64,000 nt of DNA from Ligustrum vulgare (GCA_963555705.1 OY743188.1:27363383-27427382), one strand, 5' to 3'; counted from the first letter of the stretch, positions 45,709 through 59,500 are shown. Numbers and translations are program-made. The notes: generated from the sequence alone by a model not told the origin.

Positions 45709-48700
45709 CATTTCATGGGCTGCAGTCGCTAATTTATTTGGCCCAATTTCAAACCAGTTGTTTTTACTTTTTATTCCCTTCACAATCCACATTTTTTAGC
45801 CGAGCTAATTTTAAAGCCACAACTCATTTTTCCATTTTAACACACAACCAACCATTTCTACTTTCTCCAATTCTCACGACATCGTCCATACTTTGCAATT
45901 CCTTCTACCTTCCTAAATGCCTAACCCCTGCTCAAGACCAGGCTACAAAGTTACCAACCGCCAAACCACGAGGTTCTGACCATGAATCCCAATCAAGAAT
46001 TTAAAGGTAATATCACATGTTTTTTCATGTTTTTTCGTAGCAAGAAATTTTGTCCATGAATTCTTATGCTTAGAATAGTATAGTTAATCGTTTTTAAAGT
46101 TCTTATTTAGTATTTTTGTTGCTTTGAAGCTTTATTTTCCTCATGGTTTTCTAGATTTGTGGCAGCAAGTATCCCTGTGTACGAATTCTTATACTTCTCA
46201 AAATTGTATCTAATCGTTTTTAAGTTCTTATTTTGTATTTTTATTGCTTTGAAGCTTTATCACCCCCCCCCCCCCCAACCCAAAGGCTAAAAAGTTGCTT
46301 TTTTTAGGTTATAAAAAAAATGAAATTAATTAGGGATTTAATGTTTTCCTAATTAGATGTTCATGTCTTCTTGGATGTAAATTGATGTTCATTGTTGTTT
46401 CAATTTGCTCATTTTCTTTTTTATTTTTGGAGATTATTATTTTTTCCGTTATTAAAGATAATTTTGACTTGAAACGTTATCCTTTTGAATTTATTGTCAT
46501 GTTTGCATTTTTATATGTTTCCCAAGTTCTATTAATGCAATATAGACCAGCCTTATATAAGTCCTCTAATAATTATTTGTTAACCAGATCCTCAGGTTAC
46601 CTAAGAAATTTCTTGAAAGTTCTCGAGTGTTCGTAGTAGATCCCATGCTTGGAACATGTACTTGTAACATTTCATTATAGCTATTTTGCTGTGAAACGTT
46701 GCTTATTTTGCCCTACGTATCATATTATTCTGTTATCAGATTTGTACTTCTCCCCAGTGGTAAGAGTTCATAGAAAATTTGTAATATGGAATGGTCTCCC
46801 TTGCTCTCTATTGCCTCTTCCATTACATGTGTATTATGTTTATGAATTGAAATTCTTCAGTATTGGGTATTCATGTTGCCAATGTCTTGAAATGATTTCA
46901 TACATCTAGCGTTATTGTCATTGCACAGTGATGCTAAAATAATGGTTTCTAATTCAGTAACCAACAGTTATGGGCTTTGCAAGAGAGCTGTGGGTATTAG
47001 GCTTGAAGTTTTTACTGTATTTTATGATGATTAAATATTTGTATGGTATGATATTCTATTACGAAGTTGTACGTACATTCTTTCTTGATGAATCATTTGA
47101 TAGTCGGATCATGACTCGTGCTGGCATACTTGGTGTTCTTATTAGTATTTGTATGGTATTGTATGGTATGATATGATTTTTATGCCTACTATGAGTGGAC
47201 GAAATACTTGTGGTCATATTACTAAGAAACGATGGTGTTGGAGAGATGAAATGAAATATGGCCAAATTTCTTAACTCTTTTCAACGACCAAAACTTTTTA
47301 TAATTTTAGTAGTTTTTGAACGAAATTCTCTACATTCACGATCCATAGATATTTGTGGTTGAACATTCCTTTGCGCTTCTACCTTTATTACTGTTAGCCG
47401 ATAATTATCAAATGGTAAGCTCGAAATTTTTTCATTTTTATCCTATTCACAAACATCTTCACTCATGATTGAATTGTTTTGACTTGTGATAAATTTTATT
47501 TGTGTTTGATATTAAAATTGGAATTTATCATAAAGAAAAATTAGACTATTTTTTGCAAGCTTTATGTGGTTTCTAACACTTACATAAAGATTAAAACTTT
47601 GTGGACTTGAATCTTTTTGAGTTAATGATTTGAGAACAATAGAATGATTAGCACTTTTAGTTTCTTGATTTATGTGTTTGATTGTTTAAAATTAGTGATT
47701 GTGAATTAAGGTTTATATATTAACCATGTATTTACAACCTTAGACTGCATTTTAAAATAAGATTATCAATGATTGAATTCAAATTGTATAGATATTAGCT
47801 TAGCTTTTCGACAAATCTTGTTCAAATTAGAAATTTAGATTTTTTGCAGGGATGAAGATCTAAACAAGCATTGTTGTCCCTTCAAGATGGAGAGAAGTTT
47901 ATATAAATTTCATTTTGATCATTAGAACAATTCTCATCGTGAAAAATGGCTGTGGAATCTTCTCTAGATGAAAATTTAACCCTTTTTTGTGGTGGCTTAA
48001 ATGGTATTGGGTCAGATATTTTAGAAGCAGATGCATGACATTGCAAAAGTTGTTCGAGAAACATTTGAGGTGTATGCACTGTTAACTTTCTTATTAACTT
48101 TCATTCCAAAATTTCACTTTCATTTTCTGAATTTCTGTGTTTGATTATTGATTTATTTTCTTGAGTGTGGTCTCCATTCAATGTATCAAAGTGCAATCCT
48201 AATACATTTGCACTTAAACATTGGGAACATTACACATTATGGATAAATTAACAGAAGTGATAATGCCTTACTTTTTCCGTAATAACCTATTCTCCAAGGA
48301 ATTTAATAAAACAAGTCGCTATACGCCGAGCATTCTTGTGTTCGACCTCTGGCTATTTATCTTCATATATATCATAGAGATTATATTGATTAATAGCATA
48401 GTTGTTTTTTTCTTCTTTTTTTGTACTTTATTTGATTTTATTTTTATTTCATTTTGAATCCTAACAAAATGGAGCAGGACTGGAGAAACTTGAGAAGGTG
48501 GAGTAAGAGAAAAAGTTGATAGAAGGAACTTAATTGATAAGCACAATTTTGTCACGTTTCATGCTTTGTGCTTTGGTAATTAATCAAAATATGAATTACC
48601 AAGGACAGTCACTATAGCCATGTTTTAATTATTTTAATTTTTTTGGCTGTCTCACTTATTTATATTGTGACTTGTATTTGTACAAAAAAAGATCTCACTT

Positions 48701-49395
48701 CCTGCTTTGCACCTTTCTTGGTTTAGAACTGGTTATATTGTTAATAGGTGTCAGAGTGCACAGTCACTTTACACACCCTTGTAATATAGAGCAGTTGGGG
48801 TGTGATAGATGTATATTGTTAAGCGTGATTTATGTGAAAGTAGGCGATAGTCATGTTCTATTCAGTACACAGTTTAAATAAATGAGATTGGCGCTCCCTT
48901 TAACCGACTTGAACTTTTAGATGAACATGTTCTCTAGTTGCATTGCACGTTCACATGTTATTATAAACTAATGATAATACGGTATGTGCATTGGGAGATG
49001 TACCCCGGGGTAAAAAAGTGCTTGTAGTTATCGGGTGATGGTTCGAATTCTACAAAATGAATTTCGGTCCTTGACAAGCGAAGTTATAACTTATCACATC
49101 TTTGTCTTGACTTTGAGATGTATAACCTGAGATTTACATTCTCCATCAAAATTTAGGACATGATCAGTTGTGACCCACAAGACGAGGACTTCACCCCAAA
49201 TGTTGAGTTTTTACTTTTGATCCTCAAGAAAGTGTTTCGTCCACAAGCACAGTGACACATGGCTCCCTCAGTCCTATTTCTCATTTTTTTTTTTTAAGCA
49301 TACATATCACTCACTGTAGCAAGCTGCAGTGAATATTCTGTTGTTTACACAATCCGTACAAACAGTATTTTTTTTTTGACGCAATTTCTCTCCAC
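45709..49395. other. Intron-like region without a supported gene
   Basis: A C-rich leader-like part (45720-46005) ends in a donor-like AAAG|GTAATA. A poly(C) run lies at about 46261-46276. On the minus strand, 48079-47882 has an open, protein-like piece (PFKPPQKRVKFSSRED) that I cannot assign. A B-box-like GGTTCGAATTC at about 49031 hints at a SINE but no A box or tail is clear. Confidence 0.35.
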
Positions 49396-49617
49396 TTGCA
49401 CACTGCACACACCCCTCCCTCTGTACTCTCTCACAATATTTTTAACAAAATGTTGTCATATGCATCTTTGAGTTCCTACTCCATTTCTCGATCCCTGTAT
49501 TCGCAAGGATTTCAACTCCGATTTCCTGGATTGGGTTTTACAGATTCGAAATTGTCTTTTTCTCACGCTCCGATTTCCTGGATCGAGCTCGATTTTCATC
49601 GATTTCAACATCAAATA
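49396..49617 (+). other. Leader/first-exon-like segment
   Basis: It is CT-rich and open (MLSYASLSSYSISRSLYSQG and on), ends in the donor AAATAAG|GTAATTT at 49617/49618, and is followed by a T-rich, first-intron-like sequence. It looks like the 5' part of a nuclear gene on the plus strand, but no downstream exon could be linked to it. Confidence 0.3.
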
Positions 49618-50041
49618 AGGTAATTTACATCGATTTTTCTCTCTTTCACGATTCATGGGTTCTGTTCATTACTTTGGGTTCTGGAGAAATTTCGATGCAA
49701 ATTTTTTTATAAGTTTCATTTAATTGATTGTGCTTTCTATGTTTTAAATTTCTCTTACGTGGTAGTGAATTTGTTGGAATCAAACGCGATATAACATTTG
49801 ATTTTTTTTAATGGCAATCTAGGGTTTTGAAGTTGCTAACTTTTTGTTCCATCTTCTGAAGTCGCCACAGTAATAGAGTTTTCCTTTTTCATCTACATAA
49901 ATGAGGCTAGTGGAGTATAAATTGACAATTTGATATCTATCCCGATGACCGGTCCATGTGGATTCTATCTTGCCCAAGGTTGCCATGGCTGCATATGCTC
50001 CATAAACGTATGTAAATGTCAGAGTTGAAATTTTTGGGTAA

Positions 50042-52782
50042 TGTAACGCCCCACATTCCGTGGAGCCCGGGACGCCACTTCATCCTTTAAATCTGACTTT
50101 ATTGCAGAAAATAAATTTAATTCAAAACGTCACATTCATTATTTGAAACCTTCAGCGAAAACTTAATTAATTTAAATATAGAACAATTCATAAAACTTGT
50201 GTCTCAATTATTTAAAAGAAATTAACGATAAATAATTTAACGAGTAACATTCACAAAATTGTCTAATAATATCATCATTTATTTAAATTGCCAACGCTGC
50301 CCCTTTCATTCGCCGCCATCTCCGAGATCTGCAAAAACTGTTAAAATTGGAATGAGCATTTCGAAAGAAATACTCAGTAGACTCATCACCAATAATTAAT
50401 TTACAGAATAATTGAACACGAAATTATGCAATCATACAGTGACATTATCATCATATTCTCGGGCTCTTGTATTTTCAAAATCAAGGCTATTAAAATCATA
50501 GGGTGTGGGTAGTCTCGTCTCGTGCACTTAAGGCACATAAGTTATGCATAACATCATCATTTCTCATCTTATCTCATAAGAAATATTCTTTTCTCGTCTC
50601 ATGCATCAAAGCATGTAAATCACGTAATTTCACATAAGACATATAATTATAATTTAAACTAATTAGTGGGGCGAGTTTATCTTAAATCAGGTGTTTGAAA
50701 GTTGAGCGAGAAAATTACGTTGTTCTTCTAAATGTTCAAGCGCCTCGTCTAGCCATTAATAAATAAACCTTAAAGTGGTATTTGGAAATCAAACGTTTCA
50801 ATTGAAAGAGTTTTAAAAGAAGAAATAAAAGTTTAGGAATTAAAATTAAAATCAAACATAGTTGGGGTTGAGATAAATTATTTGCAAAGTTTAAGAGCTG
50901 AATAAAATATTACAAAAATTAAAGGATCGAAATAATACTTTTAAAAACTAAAGGGGCTGAATTAAAATATTTTAAAACTTGAGACTGAATTAAAAGGTTT
51001 AAAAAAAAACATGAGGACTAATTAATAACAACTCTCTTTTAAAATAAGGGCTAAAAATAACATATTTTAAAACTAGCGGAACTAAAATAAACACTTTTAA
51101 AACTTGGGCACTGAAATAAATGATCTTAAAAGTGAAAGGACTGAAATTGACACATTTATAAAACTTGGGGGCTTAAACATTTAAATTTCAAAATACTAAA
51201 ATATAATATATAGATACAAATTATCTCTCTCTTTCTCATTTTCGACAGAGAAGAAACGAGAGAGAAAGAGACGCGACCAAGGGCTCAGGGGCGATGGTTT
51301 CGCCCCGCCAAATTCGACCGCAGTCCGGGCCAGTGATGGTGACAACGTAACCTTCACAAGGCGACGACGAGTGGGTATGTGGGTGCCAAAAATAAATCTG
51401 AAATGGGGCTTATTTTGAGGGAAACCGAAAATGGGTTATGGTTTTTCGACGAAGAATCCTGCCAATACAAGATAGCAGTCGAGGTAAGGTGTTTAGGTTT
51501 TTTGTTAATTGCTTGGTTTTGGGTTTTATTTGGGGATTTGGCGTTGATTTTCGAATGGGGCAGTATGATGATGATGGTGGGAGTTTGGGTGAGGCAGTGG
51601 CGGTCGAGCATGGGTGATGTGGTGCGTTATTCATGGTTCGAGTGGGCGATGGAGGTGGCGGCGCTGTGACTGTCAGTTTCTGAAAATGGTTGATGTTCGG
51701 TCGTGGTTATGGGAAATGGTGGTTTGAATTGTGCAGGTCGATGAAGAAGGTTCAATTCTTGGCCGGATGAGGTGCAGATTGGTTTCAGATTGATGTAGAT
51801 GATGGTGGTTTCGTTTGAGACATGGTTCTTGCAAAGAAATTTAGGACTGGTGATGGCGGTGGAAGGGTTGATGAAATAGGCCGCTGGTTATGGAGTTGTG
51901 AATTGGTCAGTTGCAAAGGTTCGATTGATTTTGGTGTATCAATTAGAATTGGGCAATATATGTATATATATAGATATATATGTGAGGTGTTATATAGTTG
52001 GAAAAGAATATTGAAATATGGAAATTTTGCAAGATTGGGGAAGAATGTTGATTGAGGGGAAATGGATGAAGGAAGTTGGCAATTGGAAATGTACAAAATT
52101 GAGGGAGACGTGTGAAGATTTCTGGAAGACGATTGTGGGATTGGAGAATATGAATTGACTCTGATTAAATTCTGTAATTTAGGTTGAATGGCTAATTGAG
52201 AGGGATTGGGTAGAGATAATGGGGAAAATGTGCTTTATATGAAAATGGAAGTTGGTTAGGAAATCCTGGGGAAAATTATAGGAAACATGCAAGAATGGGA
52301 ATTTGATTGAGGGAGTTGAGGGAGAGAGTTAAGGAGTGTAGAAATGGTACAGGCGTATGGGGAGGATCAAATTTTGGAAAATAAGAATTTGTTGTAAAGA
52401 GGAAAAAGAAATATGAGGGAATAGATGACTAGGTGAATGGTCGTTTCTAAATTGGGATTAAAGAGAAATTAAATTAGTTTAAATTGGAAAAGATGTTAAA
52501 ATTTGAAAATTTTGAACTAGGAAATAATTTGAGATTTTTAAAATAATTTAAAATTTGAGATTTAGCTATAATTGGAAGTTTGAACATAAAATAGATAATG
52601 ACATTGGGACATTTTTAAATTGACATCGGAATTGGACTAACATTTTTAAATGATTTTAATTTGACTTAAAATGGCTAGACACACACGAGTTTTAAAAATA
52701 AATGGGCAAAGTCGTAGCAACAAGTTTTTAAAGATAAATAATATTTATTTAAAAACAATCACGAAAATTCTTGGTCGCTACA
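50042..52782 (-). repeat. 3' LTR, 2741 bp
   Basis: The first about 1190 bp (50042-51240) align with 54833-56022 at high identity. It contains the TGAGCATTTC/GAAATACTCA stem at 50353-50376. A short open frame (51379-51669) overlaps it but has no recognisable product. Confidence 0.85.
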
Positions 52783-53017
52783 ACCCTACCTCCTTAAAAT
52801 AATTTCGTCCTCGAAATTTAAATTTTTTTTCGATCTAAAATACTTGGGTATTTCAAAATTTCTTCTTTCTTAAAATCTTAAAATAATTAATATGACTAGA
52901 CGAGAGCGCTAGTTTTGAATAATAACCGTTAAGGTTGGAGAGTCGTAGCGACAAGTTTGGTAAAACAAGTCTTTTAAGTTTGAAAATTTCTCGATCGCTA
53001 CAACCTTCTCCACTTAA
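52660..53017 (-). repeat. Duplicated LTR edge plus polypurine tract
   Basis: The LTR start plus polypurine tract occurs twice: GGTCGCTACA followed by ACCCTACCTCCTTAA (52773-52797), and GATCGCTACA followed by ACCTTCTCCACTTAA (52993-53017). Each is preceded by similar LTR sequence (GCTAGAC...GTCGTAGCRACAAGT) and followed by ATCGTCCTCGAAATTT-like sequence. Confidence 0.75.
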
Positions 53018-53789
53018 AATAATATCGTCCTCGAAATTTTAAACTTTCTTGATCTAAATATATCTACGTATTAAGTCAGACTTCTTTCTTTTTTTCTTTT
53101 CTCAAGTAGTTTCAGCACTACCTTGTCTACCTCATTGAACTTTGACTAGAGAAACCTCTTTATTAATCTCTACTATTTTTTTAAGAAATCATATCACACC
53201 ATAATAATTAATCATTATGAAGTCTATCCTCATCTTCTCAAACCTCTTATAACGAATAACCCAAAATCAATTGTAACATTAGAAATCACATGAATATTCT
53301 TCCGTGTAATATGCCTAATAACATGTTATCCACAAATCAGCATAATATCATCAACTTGTAGTATACGAGAATCTATTCATAAAGTACATTTATGCACCAT
53401 CTTAATTTCTAACATATTCCCATATATGTCACCAAAACGTATCAAAAAATTCAATTAATATTAATAAACAATTTGTTCCCAAGTAACTAAGATTCTGTTC
53501 CCGAATGCCACAACATTTTCTGCAAGATATAACTTGGTATTTCCTATGTATACCTCAAATGATCATATAACTCCACTTATACATTGATACTAAATCGATT
53601 GCACACTTCACCAATCACGATGTTTATAAATAACAATCTCCAAAATTATCAAAACTTTAACTCCAAATCGATACTCTGTTCAAGATCCCACTCTTGTAGT
53701 AAACATGTTTACCTAAGCCGCAATGTAAATAAACAATCAATATCTCTCAACCATCTTATACTTGAAAAATAATATTTCCTCATTGTTCA

Positions 53790-53990
53790 TGGGTCAACCA
53801 AAATTTCCCTTTCATAATCTCGAAGTGTCTCCAACAAAATCCTTAAATGTTCCTCATATTGTTTACCATCTCTAGGATAAACCAAAATATCGTCCATGAA
53901 TACAGAAAAAAATTAAAATAAAAAAAAGTCCAAATAATGTTGGAAAACTCGGTTCATCAAATCCATAAATACTGTCGGTGGGTGCTTATT
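53790..53990 (-). pseudogene. Reverse transcriptase fragment (Ty3/gypsy)
   Basis: The minus strand reads VFMDLMNRVFQHYLD, then after a stop MDDILVYPRDGKQYEEHL and LRILLETLRDYE. The MDDILVY motif holds the catalytic Asp pair of the polymerase palm. The order and spacing match plant chromoviruses. The frame is interrupted, and the finger and thumb regions are not recognisable. Confidence 0.8.
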
Positions 53991-54131
53991 CTTTATTGCC
54001 AGCTTGTTAAGTAGTATAGTTACTCCCTATAGAGATACACTTGACCAAATAAAAACTTTAAATCCTTTTATCCAAATCTCAATCATATGTTTAAAAAAGA
54101 ATGCAAGACTTAGCCCAACAATAAGTCTCAC

Positions 54132-54480
54132 TTATAAAATCGAGGCATCATTAAATATCAAACACCCAAAATTCAATTCTTTCTTCTTGCTACTATAAGC
54201 TTCATCTTCATATCTAATCCCAAAATTAAATCTATGATCATGAAATAGAATATGATCTAGTCTCCAAATTTCAATTAAATCACTATTTTCCCACAAAAAA
54301 TCAGAGTTATAATCATCAATCATGACAAATATACAGTAACCATTTTCGACTGATGCGACATCTACGTACATAGTCTGGTATCCCTTTGATAGGAGCATTT
54401 ACTAGATCTAAATTCCTCGATTGACTTCTTGTGAAAGGTGCCATGTCCTAAACCAATTATGCAAAGTCCAATTAGGCGGG
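54132..54480 (-). other. Unassigned remnant of the gypsy internal region
   Basis: An 88-codon frame (54398-54132) and neighbouring sequence carry no motif I can name. By position it would fall in the protease-to-RT part. Confidence 0.3.
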
Positions 54481-54817
54481 GTTTATCCATTTCTCTTAGT
54501 TAAAATTATGATGACGTAAAAATATTTTAAAAAAAATTCTTTCAAACTATGCTCAAACTCGTTTTCTTTCTTTCTTATTTCGGATACAAAAATTTCTCAT
54601 TCTTTCTCATCAAATTCTCAAAATATTTCTATTCTCATGTATCCGAAATCATCATAACATAAAATTCATGATAAAATCATTTACCTTCGGAGTTGGCGGA
54701 GCGAACGATAGCAGTGGCAAAAGTCGTCAAAACATTGTCGTCAAAACATTATTTATTATTATTTTTTTAAAAAAAATTCTCTTTTCAAAATTTGCAAGTC
54801 TACAGAAACGTAGACCT

Positions 54818-54829
54818 GCTCTGATACCA
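54818..54829 (-). other. Primer binding site, initiator-Met tRNA
   Basis: TGGTATCAGAGC on the minus strand lies three bases inside the LTR that starts at 54833. Confidence 0.93.
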
Positions 54830-54832
54830 TGC

Positions 54833-56022
54833 TGTAACACCCCGAATTCCGTGAAGTCCGGGACGCCACTTAGTCCTTTAAATCTGACTTTATTGCGGAA
54901 AATAAATTTAATTCAAAACGTCACATTCATTATTTGAAACCTTCAGCGGAAACTTAATTAATTTAAATATAGAACAATTCATAAAACTTGTGTCTCAATT
55001 ATTTAAAAGAAATTAACGATAAATAATTTAAAGAGTAACATTCATAAAATTGTTTAATAATATCATCATTTATTTAAATTGCCAACGCTGGACCTTTCAT
55101 TCGCCGCCATCTCCGAGATCTGCAAAAACTGTTAAAAATGGAATTAGCATTTCGAAAGAAATATTCAGTAGACTCATCGCCAATAATTAATTTACAGAAT
55201 AATTGAACATGAAATTATGCAATCATACAGTGACATCATCATCATATTCTCGAGCTCTTGTATTTTCAAAATCAATGCTGTTAAAATCATAGGGTGTGGA
55301 TAGTCTCGTCTCGTGCACTTAAGGCATATAAGTTATGCATAACATCATCATTTCTCATAAGAGATATTCTTTTCTCGTCTCATGCGTCAAAGCATGTAAA
55401 TCACGTAATTTCACATAAGACATGCAATTATAATTTAAACTAATTTGTGGGGGCGAGTCTACCTTAAATCAGGTGTTTGAAAGTTGAGCGAGAAAATCAC
55501 GTTGTTCTTCTAAATGTCCAAGCTCCTTGTCTAGCCATTAATAAATAAACTTTAAAGTGGTATTTGGAAATCAAACGTTTCAATTGAAAGAGTTTTAAAA
55601 GAAGAAATAAAAGTTTAGGGATTAAAATTAAAATCAAACTTAGTTGGGGTTGAGATAAATTATTTGCAAAGTTTAAGAGTTGAATAAAATATTACAAAAA
55701 TTAAAGGATCGAAATAATACTTTTAAAAACTAAAGGGGCTGAATTAAAATATTTTAAAATTTGAGACTGAATTAAAAGGCTTTGAAAAAGAAACATGAGG
55801 ACTAATTAATAACAACTCTCTTTTAAAATAAGAGCTAAAAATAACATATTTTAAAACTAGCGGAACTAAAATAAATACTTTTAAAACTTGGGCACTGAAA
55901 TAAATGATCTTAAAAGTGAAAGGACTGAAATTGACACGTTTATAAAACTTGGGGGCTTAAACATTTAAATTTCAAAATACTAAAATATAATATATAGATA
56001 CAAATTATCTCTCTCTTTCTCA
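54833..56022 (-). repeat. 5' LTR, truncated
   Basis: It matches 50042-51240 until CTCTCTCTTTCTC (56010-56022) and then switches to unrelated sequence, so about 1.55 kb of the LTR's upstream part is gone. Confidence 0.85.
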
Positions 56023-57090
56023 AAATATTTCCTGATTTATTGCAGCAGTTAAGACACTAAACATAGGTTTTTATGAGTTCATTATGATGGTTGCTGACAC
56101 TGACCTCTTCAGATCCTTCTTCACCTTCCACTTTTCCTAAGTATAAGGTAATTATTTAATTATAACGGTTGGTTCTTGTAGTATGTGTGATATGAGATTG
56201 TTTCAAATCAATATGTTCTATGAAAACTTGATAGAATTATTTGGAACTAGAACATGATACATTATATAGGGAAGAAAATTTCTTTCTGTGGACTAATATA
56301 TGCATTAAAATGTAGTATTAGAATGGAGGAAGAATTGTTATGAATCTCTACTTGATTAGGTTTGATGGAATTGATAAGTTATATAGTGTCGGAAGCTTGT
56401 ATACTGTTGTTAGAATATTATGTGTTTGGGATATTAGATTTGCTGAACTGTAAAAGTACCAATTGATTAATATGAAATAACATAATTGCTGAAGGTAGGC
56501 AAGTTCACATTAGTTTGATACATTAAAAAGAGAAGAATATGTTGCATTCAGTTATGCTATATTCAATGCAGTACTTGAAATAATTGAAGGGTATAAATCT
56601 GAGTGTGAGAGGCCGTTATAAATTACTGTCTTTGCTCATTTGAACATTAGGAAAGAAACTATAGTTTCCCTCATTTTGATATTTATTTGCCACAATTCTT
56701 GTTCTTTGTGAACGTTTTCAGATTATGTTGAAATCATGTATTTCATTTTTTCCTATTATTATTAATTGGAATTGGAATTGCATGTATGTTTTGTTTGTTA
56801 AAATGATTTACAGCTTAGTATAAAACTAGAATTCTTATGATTTATGGAAATTCCATAAGAATTTTCCATAGTGAGTGTTTCAAACTGCTTGATGATTTAA
56901 TATTTAATTCTGATGCGCCAGACTCAATGTGCATTCTTCTTTGATTATAATTGTATCGAAGTTACAAAACTTCAATCGCTCTCGTTTTGTTTTATTTTTA
57001 TTTTGAAATACAAGTATCGTCATTAACATCTTTCAATCCCCCCTTTCAAGTTAATCACTTTTAAGAATTTGTGATGAATGGCTTGGTATT
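56023..57090. other. Intron-like sequence with one exon-like piece
   Basis: After TTATTGCAG (about 56046) a 32-codon frame (KTLNIGFYEFIMMVADTD and on) ends in TAA, near a donor AAG|GTAATT. The rest is T-rich and non-coding. No product is recognised. Confidence 0.3.
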
Positions 57091-57093
57091 TTA

Positions 57094-58245
57094 TGCCCTG
57101 TTTTCTTTGCTGTATTCAGCTCGTTTTGAGTTTTAGATTTTTGGGAAAATTAAAAACGCGTTCACTTAGCCAATTTTCAGAAATGCGTTTTCCAAAACAC
57201 CAAATATATATATATATATATATATAAAGGAAACTCAAAACGAGTTTATTGCATTTTGAACATTTTGTGTTGTGAGACATTTCCTTCACTTGAAGTTCTT
57301 GTATTATTTTGCCATTATATATAGATTCATGTTAAGATTTTTTTTTGGTAATATTTTTTTTTATTATTATTTTTTTAAATGTGAGACACTTCCTTCACTT
57401 GAAGTTCTTATATTATTTTGTCATTATATATAGATCCATGTTAAGATTTTTTTTTTTTTTGTAAATTATTATTATTATTTTTTTTTTTTGTAAAAGTGAG
57501 ACGCTTCCTTCACTTGAAATTCTTATGTTATTTTGTTATTATATATAGATTTATGTTAAGATTTTTTTTTTTTTTTTTTTTGTAAATATTTTTTTTTTTT
57601 TGTAAAAGTGAGATACTTCACTCACTTGAAGTTCTTATGTTATTTTGTCATTATATATAGATCTATTTTAAGATTATTTTTTTATCAATTTTTTTATTTT
57701 TATTTATTATTATTATTATCTTTTTGGTAAAAGTGAGACACTTTCTTCACTTGAAGTTCTTATGTTATTTTGTCATTATATAGATTCATGTTAAGATTTT
57801 TTTTTTGTAATTTTTTATTTTTATTTTTATTATTTTTGTAAATATGAGACACTTCCTTCACTTGAAGTTCTTATATTATGTTGCCATTATATATAGATCC
57901 ATGTTAAGATTTTGTTTGTATATGGTTAAATTTTTGTTTAGCTGAAACAATATTAATGATGAATTTATTGATATAGAGAACTAACTGATTTATTAACATT
58001 AAAATTAATGCAATTCAACAAATAAACCATTTTTTACATATAAAATATCACAAAATAAATATATCAAAAAATTACAAAGTAAATGCATTTTTCAGTTTTC
58101 TATTTTTGAAAACAGTTTTCCAAAATTACAAAGAATATTTTGGAAAACTGTTTTCAACAATTCCAAAACAAACAATAAAAATCCAAAATTTAAAATAAAA
58201 TTCAAAACTAAAAATTTAAAATCGAAATACAAAGAGAACGGTCCC
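57094..58245. mobile_element. Tourist-like MITE with internal tandem repeats, copy 2 (inverted)
   Basis: The ends TGCCCTGTTTTCTTTG and CAAAGAGAACGGTCCC are flanked by TTA (57091-57093 and 58246-58248). Six units carry ACTTCCTTCACTTGAAGTTC followed by TTATGTTATTTTGTCATTAT-type sequence and T-rich spacers. Copy 1 has five units in the opposite orientation. Confidence 0.85.
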
Positions 58246-58309
58246 TTAACTTCCTTGTTCTATGTAGAGTAACATTACTGTGGTCCATGTGATTTGCATA
58301 ATGTGGGAA

Positions 58310-58640
58310 AAAAAACGCATTCAGCCCGTCACAAATTTTGACAAGGTGGAAGCAGTATTTGATGCTCCTTTAGAAATGTTTTAAAGGTTTGTTTGTTTAA
58401 AAATTTGTTCTTGCTTAACATTTATTCCCCGATTGCTCGTTATCGTAGTACTTTATATTGCCGGATTCAGGATTAAAACCAAAGAGCAGAGGAGTGAGAA
58501 TGGATGGGAAATAAATATTTGCTCCATTTCTTTGATCATAAAGTGCTTTGACTGCTACAATCTTAACAAAGGCTGCATCAATTGTGTACAATCAGCCACC
58601 TGCTTTTGAAGAGCATGGGCCTAAGTTCTGGAATATAAGT
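58310..58640 (+). pseudogene. Nudix hydrolase pseudogene (CoA diphosphatase, NUDX15/22-like)
   Basis: Exon 1 reads KNAFSPSQILT and, after a 1-nt shift, DKVEAVFDAPLEMF, ending AAG|GTTTG at 58386. A short intron (58387-58470, ends TTCAG) leads to exon 2: D-stop-NQRAEE-stop-EWMGNKYLLHFFDHK, then in another frame LTATILTKAASIVYNQPPAF. Plant CoA pyrophosphatases read KVEAVFDAPLEMFLKDENRR, EEREWMG and GLTAGILIRAAS at this place, with the same intron position. Stops at Glu and Arg codons, a lost 'YLIWG' block and frameshifts show it is dead. The catalytic Nudix box, which lies N-terminal, is not in the recognisable part. Confidence 0.8.
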
Positions 58641-58820
58641 CGTCAATGGAGAAGTTTCTGTGATTTCCCCATAGCAAGTATGTTCGAAACCTCAAGTGTA
58701 CGGTTGGTTCATGATACTGGTCATATCTAGATGGCACAACTGATGAGATTTAAACTTCTTTCTCTTCATCATAGATGTCCAATCTTATATGATTCATTCT
58801 ACAGATCAGACCATATAAAT

Positions 58821-59428
58821 TAGGTGTGGGCGCGGTCCGGTTCGGTCCAGTTCCTAAAGGAATCGAACAGAATCAAGTACCATTGAGAATCTTAGTAATC
58901 GAACTATTGGTTCCAAATTTGATTATGGAACCGAACCAATTGATTTCGATCCGATTCTTTACGTTGAAAATGTTAAAATAAAATGTCTCTCTTTTTTTAT
59001 AAAAAGATAAAATATTCTTTAATATTAAAAATTAGAAGTTGCATGTAAAATGAAAGCTGCACTTTAAATGTAAAATGTAATGGCATAATATATTAAAAAA
59101 TGTGACAAGTCATATTTCACCCACTTTACAAATTACAAAGATTAAAAGGAAAATAGAAAACCATGCATGTATAGACTAAGAAATAATTAAATAAATTAAG
59201 GAATTGGTATTTGGTAATTAAAGAAATAATTAGATAGTGCTGACGAAACTTGGTTTGATAATTGGTATTTGAGAATTGATAGTAATAGGTTAATTAATTT
59301 GATTATAATAAACTAAAAATAATTAAAGAAGAAAAAGAAGGAATCTGTTGGAGATAAAGAAGGAAATAAGATCCTAAATTGGAGGAAGACAAAAGACGTG
59401 AATCGTGATCTTTTAATATTTTACCAAA

Positions 59429-59500
<72 letters not shown>

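Larger units (their letters stand above)
50042..56022 (-). mobile_element. Deleted Ty3/gypsy element (long-LTR chromovirus-like) with both LTRs
   Basis: On the minus strand: the 5' LTR (54833-56022, missing its first half), primer site (54818-54829), a 1.8-2.0 kb internal remnant with reverse-transcriptase traces, two polypurine tracts (53003-53017 and 52783-52797) and the 3' LTR (50042-52782). LTR ends read TGTAGCGACC...GGGGCGTTACA. gag, protease and integrase are not recognisable. The family is the same as that of the solo LTR at 23114-25735. Confidence 0.8.

Noticed and set aside
48975..49110. SINE with GGTTCGAATTC B box
   Set aside because: No convincing A box at the right distance, no tail or duplication; kept only as a remark.
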